From positions 18,522 to 82,521 of the forward strand of contig JAKUQS010000012.1 in assembly GCA_022451485.1 (NCBI GenBank): a stretch of 64,000 nt of DNA. The letters run 5' to 3'. The notes under the pieces were generated by a model, which saw only the letters and a list, made by a program, of their open reading frames with translations, was not told where the DNA came from and did no database searches. Position 1 is the first letter of the stretch. Every line of letters begins with the position of its first letter. Below are positions 1 through 7,958 of this stretch, in pieces. Source of the DNA: Gammaproteobacteria bacterium (GTDB taxonomy: Bacteria; Pseudomonadota; Gammaproteobacteria; Arenicellales; UBA868). The translations under genes and the position numbers were made by a program.

Positions 1-1
1 A

Positions 2-298
2 TACCCCTTGGTGCTCAGTCCATTCCTGATGCGACCGACCTATCCCTGGGATTATGATGCAAGAGGATTCGAGGCCTGCGCGGATCTCTTTCGCTCTGCG
101 ATCTACAGCACGGGGGTCAACTATCTCAGCCTGCCGGCGGGAGTCGTACCCATCGGACTTGTCGATGACCTGCCCGCGGGTGTCCAATTGATTGGCCGTC
201 GTTATCGTGAAGACCTAATTCTTGACGCGATGGAATGCATTGAGCAGCGAGTGGGTGTATTGGTTCACCACCTGTGGGAACGCGAAAAGCTAGACTGA
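2..298 (+). CDS. Amidase-signature hydrolase, C-terminal part only
   Basis: The reading frame is open from the left edge of the window, so this is the last ~99 codons of a longer gene and the start lies outside. The end resembles the C-terminus of amidase-signature (GatA-like) enzymes: a NYLSLPAGVVP strand, then LPAGVQLIGRR and REDLILDAMECIE. The Ser-cisSer-Lys catalytic region would be upstream and cannot be seen. These enzymes hydrolyse amide or carbamoyl C-N bonds in the cytoplasm. It overlaps or abuts the following dioxygenase on the same strand, suggesting one transcript. A second, complete amidase lies at 42613-44019. Substrate unknown. Confidence 0.8.
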   Translation, partial: YPLVLSPFLMRPTYPWDYDARGFEACADLFRSAIYSTGVNYLSLPAGVVPIGLVDDLPAGVQLIGRRYREDLILDAMECIEQRVGVLVHHLWEREKLD

Positions 299-321
299 AT
301 ATCTATCCTTGGACATTACTG

Positions 322-1197
322 ATGCGATTGACTGCCCTTCAAGACACTTTTGCTCATGAGGTCCTCGACCTTAACCTATGGAAAGATCTGGACGAAAGAA
401 CGCTTAACAGACTTCGAATAGCTTGGCGTCGGCACGGCGTCCTGTTATTTCGTCGCCAATCTTTGTCAGAGAGTGAATTAGTACGTTTTTTTTCACACTT
501 CGGAAAATCTGAAGTTATTGTCCGCACTGATTGGCAATCCCGAAATCGAGACGAGGTCATTCATATCTCCAATATGAAAGATGCATCAGGACGCTCGATT
601 GGCGGGCTGGGCTCGGGGGAACTTGACTGGCATTCAGACCAGTCCTATATGACTCACCCCGCCACTGGTGCTCTCCTTTACATGGTGGAAATGCCCAATG
701 AAGGGGGCGCAACCTATTGGGCTAACCTGCAGCAGGCCTATGACGCACTAAACGAAGAAACTCGATCGCAGATTGCCGATCTGGAAGCGATCTACGATTA
801 TGCCAAGCGGCAAAGCAGTTACGATGACGAAGCCCCTTTATCGGCGTCGCTACGGAGAAAAACCCCACCTGTACTGCATCCACTCGTTTGCGTTAATCCT
901 CAAACCCGCCGGCAGTCTCTTTACATCGATCCTAGTACCATGGTGGGCATCAGCGGTGTATCGGCTAAAAAGGGGGCTGCGTTGCTTGCGCAACTAAGCG
1001 CTCATGCCACCCAACCGCGTTTCGTTTATACCCATCACTGGCAGATTGGAGACGTCGTCATGTGGGATAACGGACAAGTCCTTCATCGTCGAGACCACTT
1101 TGGCGAGGCTACGCCCCGATGGCTAAAACGCCTCACCTGCCAATTATCTCCCGAACACCATCTAATACCGGCTTCTAGACTGTATCTAGGCAACTGA
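322..1197 (+). CDS. TauD/TfdA-family Fe(II)/2-oxoglutarate dioxygenase
   Basis: 291 aa, the usual length for TauD/TfdA oxygenases, which hydroxylate small substrates using Fe(II), O2 and 2-oxoglutarate. The facial triad is visible: H104-x-D106 in DWHSDQSY, and a distal His near residue 255 in LHRRDHF. The 2-oxoglutarate-binding Arg follows in PRWLKRLT. ATG 322 is preferred because the family normally begins just before the phrase LTALQDTFAHEV; a GTG at 274 would add 16 residues and overlap the amidase by 25 nt. Neither start has a strong Shine-Dalgarno site. Substrate cannot be read; taurine specificity is not implied. Confidence 0.88.
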   Translation: MRLTALQDTFAHEVLDLNLWKDLDERTLNRLRIAWRRHGVLLFRRQSLSESELVRFFSHFGKSEVIVRTDWQSRNRDEVIHISNMKDASGRSIGGLGSGELDWHSDQSYMTHPATGALLYMVEMPNEGGATYWANLQQAYDALNEETRSQIADLEAIYDYAKRQSSYDDEAPLSASLRRKTPPVLHPLVCVNPQTRRQSLYIDPSTMVGISGVSAKKGAALLAQLSAHATQPRFVYTHHWQIGDVVMWDNGQVLHRRDHFGEATPRWLKRLTCQLSPEHHLIPASRLYLGN

Positions 1198-1294
1198 TCC
1201 ACACAATGCAGTAGTTGATAAACAGCGATATGGCACCGTTTATTACACCCAATCGGTAGACTACTCACTTTGAGCAATCACGGAGAACGTTATC

Positions 1295-1600
1295 ATGATC
1301 CATGTTTTAGCATCGATCCATGTCAAAGAAGGAAAACGAGCACAGGCCTTGGCCGCTATTCACGGTAACCTGGCAGCCGTACGGGCGGAAGCCGGCTGCA
1401 TTCAATACACACCAGCCGTTGATATTGATGCGGATATGCCAGCACAGGAAACTGACGATTCAATTATCACTATGATCGAAACCTGGCAAGATTTGTCTGC
1501 GCTAAAAGCACACAGCACCGCACCCCATATGTTGACGTACCGCGAGTCGGTCAAAAATATTGTAGAGAAGGTGACACTAAAAGTGCTCGAGGATGCGTAA
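1295..1600 (+). CDS. Antibiotic biosynthesis monooxygenase (ABM) domain protein, putative quinol monooxygenase
   Basis: 101 aa single-domain ABM protein of the dimeric alpha-beta barrel type. Typical family phrases are seen: IHVKEGKRAQALAAI at the start, EAGCIQYTP, then ETWQDLSALKAH and APHML. Members are cofactor-poor oxygenases acting on quinols or polyketides, or detoxification proteins such as YgiN. The start has a good ribosome site (GGAG about 10 nt upstream of ATG 1295). It closes the plus-strand group begun by the amidase and dioxygenase and is followed by a hairpin terminator shared with the convergent dehydrogenase. Confidence 0.85.
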   Translation: MIHVLASIHVKEGKRAQALAAIHGNLAAVRAEAGCIQYTPAVDIDADMPAQETDDSIITMIETWQDLSALKAHSTAPHMLTYRESVKNIVEKVTLKVLEDA

Positions 1601-1609
1601 CCTAACAAC

Positions 1610-1635
1610 AGCACGCTAGAACCAACGTGCTTTTT
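1610..1635. terminator. Rho-independent terminator between convergent genes
   Basis: A 6-bp stem AGCACG (1610-1615) / CGTGCT (1626-1631) with a 10-nt loop runs into a T-tract (1631-1635). It lies just after the ABM gene and overlaps the last codons of the convergent dehydrogenase, so it most plausibly ends plus-strand transcription. Confidence 0.5.
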
Positions 1636-2617
1636 CGACTTTATTGATTAATTCTTTGCCAGCGGAAAACCGGCGCACATTCTCGAGTAGGGTCGCAAGG
1701 TGGCGTTCGGCGATATGAACTGACGCCGCCGCTACGTGTGGCGTAATCAGTACGTTATCGAACTGCCATAGTGGATGTTCGGTCGGAAGCGGCTCCTCCT
1801 CAAACACATCAAGTGCCGCACCCGCAATATGTTTCGCATTAAGCGCACTAACGAGTGCGGACAGATCAACGATCACTCCCCGGCCGATATTAATCAGGTA
1901 AGCCGACGGTTTCATCTGCAGGAACTGCGAAGCTCCAAACATGCGTTCTGTATCTGGAGTGTGGGGCGCCGCGATCACCACAAAATCGCTCTCATTCAGT
2001 AACCGGGGGAGTTCCTCTAGGGGCAACAGTACGCTGACGTTCGGGGCCTGCTCCATTTGGACCGGGTCGACCGCGATCACTCTCATATCAAAGGCGCAGG
2101 CCCGGCGAGCAATTTCTCGGCCGATACTGCCCAACCCCACCACACCCAATGTGCAGTCAGCAATATCCAGGTGTGCACGGTCGATCGCGCTGATGTGGTC
2201 CGGACCTGTGGCAAACGCGGTTCGTGCGGCCTCACCCCCGATCGGCTCGTACACGCTTCGCATCTGCTGGCGAAGATAGAGATGCAGATTGCGTGCGAAA
2301 CAAAGAATATAGGCAAAGACATGATCGGCAATTACATCAGAGTAAAGGCCACGCATATTCGTTAACACACAAGGATGCTCAATCAACTCTGGAAAGACGA
2401 AGTGCTCAAGGCTTGCGGTCGGACATTGCACCCATTCGAGATTCTGCGCAACAGCCAACATAGACGGCGTAAGTTTCCCAAAAAATGCGTTTGCGTCCGA
2501 CAATGCTAAGACCGCACTCGGTTCATCTGTCGCATTGACGATCGTCATCGTGCCAGCAGCTTTTGTTATTTCAGTCAGGCGTGCCTGGTCAACAGCTGGA
2601 TGAATAACGAGTTTCAT
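1616..2617 (-). CDS. D-2-hydroxyacid dehydrogenase (NAD-dependent)
   Basis: 333 aa. The Rossmann motif GLGSIG is at residues 161-166, followed by the acidic phrase VIAVDP. The catalytic set is present: Arg in NIGRGVIVD (~246), Glu in DVFEEEPLP (~275) and His in TPHVAAAS (~293). These enzymes reduce 2-ketoacids or glyoxylate to D-2-hydroxyacids, or the reverse. ATG 2617 is chosen over an in-frame GTG at 2626 because the upstream AGG is too close to the GTG. It lies downstream of the amidohydrolase on the same strand (44 nt gap), so the two probably form an operon. Substrate not determinable. Confidence 0.9.
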   Translation of the reverse strand: MKLVIHPAVDQARLTEITKAAGTMTIVNATDEPSAVLALSDANAFFGKLTPSMLAVAQNLEWVQCPTASLEHFVFPELIEHPCVLTNMRGLYSDVIADHVFAYILCFARNLHLYLRQQMRSVYEPIGGEAARTAFATGPDHISAIDRAHLDIADCTLGVVGLGSIGREIARRACAFDMRVIAVDPVQMEQAPNVSVLLPLEELPRLLNESDFVVIAAPHTPDTERMFGASQFLQMKPSAYLINIGRGVIVDLSALVSALNAKHIAGAALDVFEEEPLPTEHPLWQFDNVLITPHVAAASVHIAERHLATLLENVRRFSAGKELINKVEKARWF

Positions 2618-2661
2618 GGATATCACTACCTGTCAGGGAATAACGGTTTAACACAACCCAT

Positions 2662-3678
2662 TTACGTTATGCGATAAATGCGCTGCGCGTTGTCGTGGAA
2701 CAGCTTTGCTTTTTCAGCAGCAGAGTAATCCTTTGTCAAGATCTTGAAGGCATTCCACAAGGTGTTGTAACTGCAACTTAACTTCTCTACGGGAAAATTT
2801 GACTCAAACAAGCACCGGTCAACGCCGAAAAGTTCAATGGCTCGTTCGTAATAATGAGCACAGCCGTTAAGAAGGTCGATACTGGTCGGTGGTGTCGGCA
2901 ACTGATGCCATTTAAATCCATTCACTTCCTGCGCGAGTCCCCCCAGCTTGGTCACCACATTATCGCAAGCTGCGATTTCGGTCATAGCCCGATCCCACGC
3001 ACGAAAGACGGCTGTGGCCTGGTCACTGTATGGACCAACGCCCAGCGGGCAACCCAAATGATCCAGCACGATTAGCGTTTCAGGAAACTGACGCGCTAGC
3101 TTTGTGACTTCATGCAGCTGCGTGTGATAACACCACGCCTCGAAAGTTAGGCCGAACCCCGCAAGGTGGGCGAAGCCCGACCGAAATTCTTCGCTCATCA
3201 AAAGTCCCGCGGGCGGATCAGTTCGATGATTCGGTATCCTTGTATCCTCATGCCATGTAACACCCTGTCGAATCCCACGAAACCGGCCACCGCCCGCGGA
3301 GATTTGTGCTTCCAACACTCGGGGGACACTATCACCCAAAGTCAGATCCGCCGTACCAACGATCGCAGCTGCGACACGGGTCTTTCCATACTGACCTGAA
3401 GCACTCATTGCGGCCATGCCGTTTGCAAATTCGGTCTCACCAATAGGACGCATCGAGGTAGGGCCATCCGCCTTAAACATAGCCCCACATTCGATAAACA
3501 CACTAGACACAACATTATGTCCGGAAGATGTGTCGCGAAGGAAATCATCGAGCAGATAGGTTTTTTCGACACTATCGACACGAAAATCCCATAAATGGTG
3601 GTGCGCATCACAAATGGGCAGCTCCGGGTCCAGTGTCACCTCTGTCGTTCCCGTGAGCCAGTCATCATTCGTCGCCAT
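2662..3678 (-). CDS. Amidohydrolase-2 family TIM-barrel metal-dependent hydrolase
   Basis: 338 aa. The N-terminal metal site phrase PICDAHHHLWDFR is diagnostic of the amidohydrolase-2 group (lactonases, decarboxylases, 2-pyrone-4,6-dicarboxylate hydrolase relatives). Further landmarks are RGIRQGVTWHED, FEAWCYHTQL, LIVLDHLGCP and CLFESNFPVEK near the C-terminus, where barrel metal ligands and the catalytic Asp/Asn normally sit. The context of a 2-hydroxyacid dehydrogenase downstream suggests opening of a lactone or cyclic acid followed by oxidation, but this is inference. Confidence 0.85.
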   Translation of the reverse strand: MATNDDWLTGTTEVTLDPELPICDAHHHLWDFRVDSVEKTYLLDDFLRDTSSGHNVVSSVFIECGAMFKADGPTSMRPIGETEFANGMAAMSASGQYGKTRVAAAIVGTADLTLGDSVPRVLEAQISAGGGRFRGIRQGVTWHEDTRIPNHRTDPPAGLLMSEEFRSGFAHLAGFGLTFEAWCYHTQLHEVTKLARQFPETLIVLDHLGCPLGVGPYSDQATAVFRAWDRAMTEIAACDNVVTKLGGLAQEVNGFKWHQLPTPPTSIDLLNGCAHYYERAIELFGVDRCLFESNFPVEKLSCSYNTLWNAFKILTKDYSAAEKAKLFHDNAQRIYRIT

Positions 3679-3792
3679 TCAGAGTGACCTCATGGTCGTC
3701 GGTATGATTGAATATCGAACTCAATCGAATCACCATACGATGAATCCCTGCCTTACTCAACTGTTTCGTAGAAACTGACTGGACCGCATCGA

Positions 3793-4551
3793 ATGTCACA
3801 ATCTTTACACGCAGATGTTCTTGGCTGGCGCCGAAAAATCGGTGTCGTAGTTCCTGCAACCAATACCATCGTGGAACCCGAATTTCACCAAATGGCACCA
3901 GAGGGAATCACCAACCATACCAACCGATTTCAACTCAGTAATATGAGCCTAAACAGCGATGCCGACTTCCTTCGTATGGTCAGGGAGATAGAAGCAAATT
4001 TAGACGTTGCTATCGATGGTTTAGTTCCAGCAGCTCCAGACCATATTATTATTGGGATTTCAGCCGAGTCATTCTGGGATGGCGCCGACGGTGCCGCAGC
4101 CCTCAAAGAGCGGCTAAGCCAACGTGCTGGTGTGCCGATCACACTTGGCTCGGATGCTGTCCGCCTAGCCATCACGGCGGTTAACGCCCAACGTATCGCT
4201 GTGCTTACCCCTTACTGGCCGATTGCTGATGAGCGTGTATGTCAGTATTTTGGCCAGTGTGGACTTGATGTTCGACGAATAATCGGCCTGAAGGCGACCA
4301 GCCCAATCAATATTGCTGAGCAGAGCGCCGACACGTTGGAACAAACATTGGATGATCTTAATGGCGACGATGTCGATGCTATCGTCCAAGTTGGGACGAA
4401 TCTTGGAATGGCCAAAATCGCTGCAACCACTGAACAATTACTTGGAAAGCCAGTCATTGCCATCAATACTGCGTTGTACTGGCACGCACTGAGATCGATG
4501 GGGATTGATGACACGATCTACAACTTTGGCCAGTTGTTGGAGCGACATTAA
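3793..4551 (+). CDS. Asp/Glu racemase-fold protein of the maleate isomerase / arylmalonate decarboxylase group, both catalytic Cys absent
   Basis: 252 aa. The fold is shown by the start KIGVVVPATNTIVEPEF, the closing phrase PVIAINTALYWHALRSMGI and overall similarity to the gene at 13917-14645. In that gene and in maleate isomerases two cysteines do the chemistry (YGCT and SCT). Here the matching positions are Ser90 (IIGISAESF) and Gly201 (VQVGTNLGM), so neither Cys is present; arylmalonate decarboxylase keeps one. The protein may be a different lyase/isomerase or a binding protein. It is divergent from the amidohydrolase (114-nt gap). ATG 3793 fits the family N-terminus. Confidence 0.8.
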   Translation: MSQSLHADVLGWRRKIGVVVPATNTIVEPEFHQMAPEGITNHTNRFQLSNMSLNSDADFLRMVREIEANLDVAIDGLVPAAPDHIIIGISAESFWDGADGAAALKERLSQRAGVPITLGSDAVRLAITAVNAQRIAVLTPYWPIADERVCQYFGQCGLDVRRIIGLKATSPINIAEQSADTLEQTLDDLNGDDVDAIVQVGTNLGMAKIAATTEQLLGKPVIAINTALYWHALRSMGIDDTIYNFGQLLERH

Positions 4552-4591
4552 GTCACATCAATCTTTCTGAGCCGGCCCTTAGCTATATCTT

Positions 4592-5806
4592 TTGGGATTG
4601 CTCAACAATACAGCTTCTTATTTAAACCATACTCATCGGCAGCAACACATCAAATCTCCTAGACCTCCGCTAATCCTCTTCGCTTCGCTGTTTACTGTAG
4701 CTGTATTGCCCAGATCGTTGCTGGTATCAGTTATACCCATCGAAGCGTTGGTTCTATTAAGCAATGTTCAAGCCGTTAGCTTGGTTTATTTCATATCCGG
4801 CATCGCTTCTATCCTATTCAGTTTAGTTATCCCAATACTTGCATCGCGATTTCGCGCCCGGGGTCTGTTAATTCTGGGGGCAATAGCCGCCATTGCGACT
4901 GCGTTTTTGTTAAACAGTCACCAAATTTATTTATTTGTCATTGGCATGATGCTGTATACCGCCAGCGCAAACATGGTGGAAATCGCACTTACTTTATTTA
5001 TTATGCAGGTGGTCCCGCGGCGAGAAATTCAGCGCTTTGAACCGATGCGGGTTTTCTTTATGGTCATAGGGTTCCTGATTGGACCGTGGCTGGGGATCGT
5101 GCTGCGTGAACAAATATCGGCCTCTTCTCCCTACCTCCTATCTGGAATAGTTGCCGTGTTGACAATTGTTTTCATGTTACTGCTTCAGTTACACCGCCTT
5201 CCCCAAGACACGTCTCGAGCGATTCCATCGAACCCCGTTAGATATGTTCAGCGGTTTTCGGCTCAGCCTAGGCTACGACTTGCCTGGGCTTTAGCTGTCG
5301 GCCGGGCAAGCTGGTGGAGCATGTTCTTTATTTATGCACCACTTTATGCCGTGACCTCAGGCTTGGGGGAAATAATCGGGGGGGCCATCGTATCGGCTGG
5401 CGTGGGAACGGTACTCACTGTTCATTTCTGGGGTTGGATCGGACGGCGATACGGGCTGCGACGCATGATGTTCTGGAGTGCAATGATGACCGCGCTAGCG
5501 ATGCTCGTTCTGACTGCGGCGGCGGGTGTAGCGTGGCTTGGCGTGGCCTTATGGTTAGTTGCAGCAGCCGCAGTCGCACCACTGGATGCAGCAGGAAATG
5601 GTCCATTTCTTCGGGCCGTCCGGTCGAGAGAACGACCTGAGATGGCAGGTGTTTACAATACCTATCGCGATGTGGCGCAGCTGATGCCTCCTGGTATTTT
5701 TTCCGTTGTGCTGAGAGTTTTTGAGCTACCAGCCGTCTTCGCTACCACTGCATTAGGCATGCTAGGAATAGCAGGCCTCGCTCGCTACTTACCACGCCGG
5801 TTCTAA
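4592..5806 (+). CDS. Major facilitator superfamily transporter
   Basis: 404 aa, strongly hydrophobic, about 12 membrane helices. The loop after helix 2 carries ASRFRARG, a loose version of the MFS GxxxDRxGRR signature, and the second half has GWIGRRYGLRRMM at the equivalent position. An inner-membrane carrier, substrate unknown. The start is uncertain: a TTG at 4592 opens the frame and gives a 25-residue polar leader before helix 1 with no strong ribosome site. It lies 40 nt after the racemase-fold gene on the same strand and may import its substrate. Confidence 0.82.
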   Translation: MGLLNNTASYLNHTHRQQHIKSPRPPLILFASLFTVAVLPRSLLVSVIPIEALVLLSNVQAVSLVYFISGIASILFSLVIPILASRFRARGLLILGAIAAIATAFLLNSHQIYLFVIGMMLYTASANMVEIALTLFIMQVVPRREIQRFEPMRVFFMVIGFLIGPWLGIVLREQISASSPYLLSGIVAVLTIVFMLLLQLHRLPQDTSRAIPSNPVRYVQRFSAQPRLRLAWALAVGRASWWSMFFIYAPLYAVTSGLGEIIGGAIVSAGVGTVLTVHFWGWIGRRYGLRRMMFWSAMMTALAMLVLTAAAGVAWLGVALWLVAAAAVAPLDAAGNGPFLRAVRSRERPEMAGVYNTYRDVAQLMPPGIFSVVLRVFELPAVFATTALGMLGIAGLARYLPRRF

Positions 5807-5834
5807 CTCAACTCTACGGAAATTAAATCAATCA

Positions 5835-6284
5835 ATGAAACTTTCCTTAGCCAAAACAGTGTTGATCGCAACCCTGTCGCTGCATTTGGCGCCCAGTATC
5901 GCCGATCAAACCCCAAAACAACAGCATGTGACGACGATGTCAGAACACGCCATAGCAAGAACTATTCGCGCCCAACTGAATGCGTTTAAAGCACGTCGAT
6001 TTGACCTTGCCTATATACATGCATCGGAAAGCATCCAGTCACGCTTTCCCGACAAACATTCCTTTAGAAGGATGATAGAAAATGGCTACGAGGTGCTGCT
6101 AGACCCTATCAGTATTCGGTTTGATGGCCTCGACTCGCGATTTCAATCTGCCGTTTATCGAATCAAGTTGATATCACATGATGGACAACACTGGCTTGCA
6201 CTCTATCCAATGATCGTCACTAAACAAGGCACGTGGAAGATCAATGGCTGTCGTTTGCGACCACTAACAGGGAAACTGATCTAA
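5835..6284 (+). CDS. Exported DUF4864-family protein
   Basis: 149 aa with a cleavable-looking signal peptide (MKLSLAK then hydrophobic VLIATLSLHLAPSIA, cleavage near residue 23). The mature part matches DUF4864: IRAQLNAFKARRFDLAYIHAS, a SIQSRFPDKHSFRRMI stretch and a closing IVTKQGTWKINGCRL. The fold is likely NTF2/cystatin-like; no function is known. It sits 28 nt after the MFS gene and about 50 nt before a TauE/SafE carrier, all plus strand. Confidence 0.75.
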   Translation: MKLSLAKTVLIATLSLHLAPSIADQTPKQQHVTTMSEHAIARTIRAQLNAFKARRFDLAYIHASESIQSRFPDKHSFRRMIENGYEVLLDPISIRFDGLDSRFQSAVYRIKLISHDGQHWLALYPMIVTKQGTWKINGCRLRPLTGKLI

Positions 6285-6335
6285 CGACTAATAGTCAATC
6301 ATCGCTCCGATGTACCATTGCTAAATAGGCAGGCT

Positions 6336-7079
6336 ATGTTCGAACCCAATATGTTGCTCTCTGTCGCCGCTGTGTTTTTCCTGGCGGCCTTTGTAAAAGG
6401 AGTAACTGGCCTTGGGTTTTCAACAACCGCGCTACCGTTTCTGGTCTTGACCATCGGTTTGAAGGAAACATTACCCCTTCTCATCATTCCTTCAATCCTG
6501 AGCAACTTGCTCGTCATGCGCAGCGCCGGGTACTTTCGAGTCAGCTGCTCCCAGTTCTGGCCTCTCTACATTGCAACATTGCCTGGAATTGTCGTGGGGT
6601 TGATACTGCTCAACAGTTTTGATTCACACACCTGTGCCGCCGTGTTGGGCGGAGTACTCGTCATCTATAGTGCTATGGCGCTCAGGAATCCAACTTTTCG
6701 CCTGACGAATGCGAAGGTGCGATGGTTACAAACACCCGTCGGATGCGTCACAGGCGTCCTGAATGGCATGACAGGTTCCCAAGTGGTCCCCGTTGTGCCT
6801 TATCTGTTGTCTTTGCCCATAGAACGAGATCACTTCGTCCAGGCATCAAATATCTCATTCACACTATCCAGCCTAGTCATGTCACTCGGGCTCACACAAC
6901 TGGGTCTAATGACACTGGAAACCAATGCCATTTCATCGTTCGGTATCATCCTAGTCTTCGCTGGCGTTCAACTTGGCACGCGTTTCCGGCGCTGGCTCTC
7001 GCCGTCAATGTTTCGTCGAACGGTTCTGATTGTACTGATCTGCCTCGGATCGAGTCTCGTGTTCCGATTGATGATTTAA
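6336..7079 (+). CDS. TauE/SafE-family membrane permease
   Basis: 247 aa, about 8 hydrophobic helices. The family signature is seen in helix 1 (FVKGVTGLGFSTTALPF) and repeated in the second half (CVTGVLNGMTGSQVVPVVPYLL), reflecting the internal duplication of TauE/SafE. Members move sulfonate, sulfite or organic anions outward across the inner membrane. ATG 6336 with AGG upstream is preferred to TTG 6318. A related carrier is encoded at 36582-37367. The substrate cannot be assigned and no sulfonate-cleaving enzyme is adjacent. Confidence 0.85.
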   Translation: MFEPNMLLSVAAVFFLAAFVKGVTGLGFSTTALPFLVLTIGLKETLPLLIIPSILSNLLVMRSAGYFRVSCSQFWPLYIATLPGIVVGLILLNSFDSHTCAAVLGGVLVIYSAMALRNPTFRLTNAKVRWLQTPVGCVTGVLNGMTGSQVVPVVPYLLSLPIERDHFVQASNISFTLSSLVMSLGLTQLGLMTLETNAISSFGIILVFAGVQLGTRFRRWLSPSMFRRTVLIVLICLGSSLVFRLMI

Positions 7080-7123
7080 CACCAGAAATAAAATAGTGTG
7101 AACACTAGTCGCCACTATAGAAA

Positions 7124-7852
7124 TCAAAACACATGATCAAATAAAGCCTCCATCGCCTGCCACGATTCTCGGTCGGCAGTTTCATCATAAGCCAAGGGCA
7201 GTCCGAACTGCGCGCCATTAGCATCAGCCTCTCGACTAGTAAACCCGTGTAAGGCACCTTCATAAGCAATAAACTCCATGTCTGCTTGTGCTTCTTTCAT
7301 CTCTGACTTGAAGTTCTCGATATCCTCAGTAGGCACTAAGCTATCATCAGCGCCATGACATACTAGGATCTTGGCTTTAACCTCACCAGGCGCTGGCTTG
7401 TGAAAGGAGCCTAACGAACCGTGAAAACTCACGACTGCCTGCAACGGCATACCAATACGCGCCATATGTAATACCATGGCACCACCGAAGCAATAACCCA
7501 TTGCGCCGACACGTGCCTTATCGACTAGCGAATGACCGGCTAAGGCATCAAAACCGGCCTGTAAACGCGCCGTGCCAGTATCCATGTCATTCAGCACTGT
7601 CGTCATCAGCGCGCCCGCTTCATCGGCACTGCTGCCAACCTTCCCTTCACCGTACATGTCGAGTGCGAGGGCGGCATAACCCAAGCCCGCAATCTGTGCA
7701 GCGCGCTCACGCATGTAATCGTTCAAGCCCCACCATTCATGAATAATGAGAACACCGGGTCGTTCGCCAGAGATGGCATCATCGTAAGCCAAATGACCGT
7801 GCAATTCGTCGCCGGCCGCCGAATACTTCAACGCTTCAGTAATTATGGTCAT
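7124..7852 (-). CDS. Dienelactone hydrolase family protein
   Basis: 242 aa alpha/beta hydrolase. The Cys nucleophile is C121 in GYCFGG, the Asp is in HGADDSLVP (169/170) and the His is H202 in ALHGF, giving the Cys-Asp-His triad of dienelactone hydrolase. It would open a lactone or cleave an ester in the cytoplasm. The start is supported by a GGGGGAG ribosome site. It is convergent with the TauE gene (44 nt) and about 100 nt downstream of the enolase-superfamily gene on the same strand. Confidence 0.88.
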   Translation of the reverse strand: MTIITEALKYSAAGDELHGHLAYDDAISGERPGVLIIHEWWGLNDYMRERAAQIAGLGYAALALDMYGEGKVGSSADEAGALMTTVLNDMDTGTARLQAGFDALAGHSLVDKARVGAMGYCFGGAMVLHMARIGMPLQAVVSFHGSLGSFHKPAPGEVKAKILVCHGADDSLVPTEDIENFKSEMKEAQADMEFIAYEGALHGFTSREADANGAQFGLPLAYDETADRESWQAMEALFDHVF

Positions 7853-7958
7853 TCTATTTCTCCCCCTGAATTGTGTCTTAGGTACTGCGAATTATGAGAA
7901 CTAATTTAACCGAGTCAGCAATTAAGAAAAAGTAGCGTGCCGCGCTGTGAGCAACGTC

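Noticed and set aside
322..7079. Taurine/sulfonate utilisation cluster
   Set aside because: TauD- and TauE-family genes are both present, but there is no sulfonate ABC transporter, transaminase or sulfoacetaldehyde enzyme, and both families are broad.
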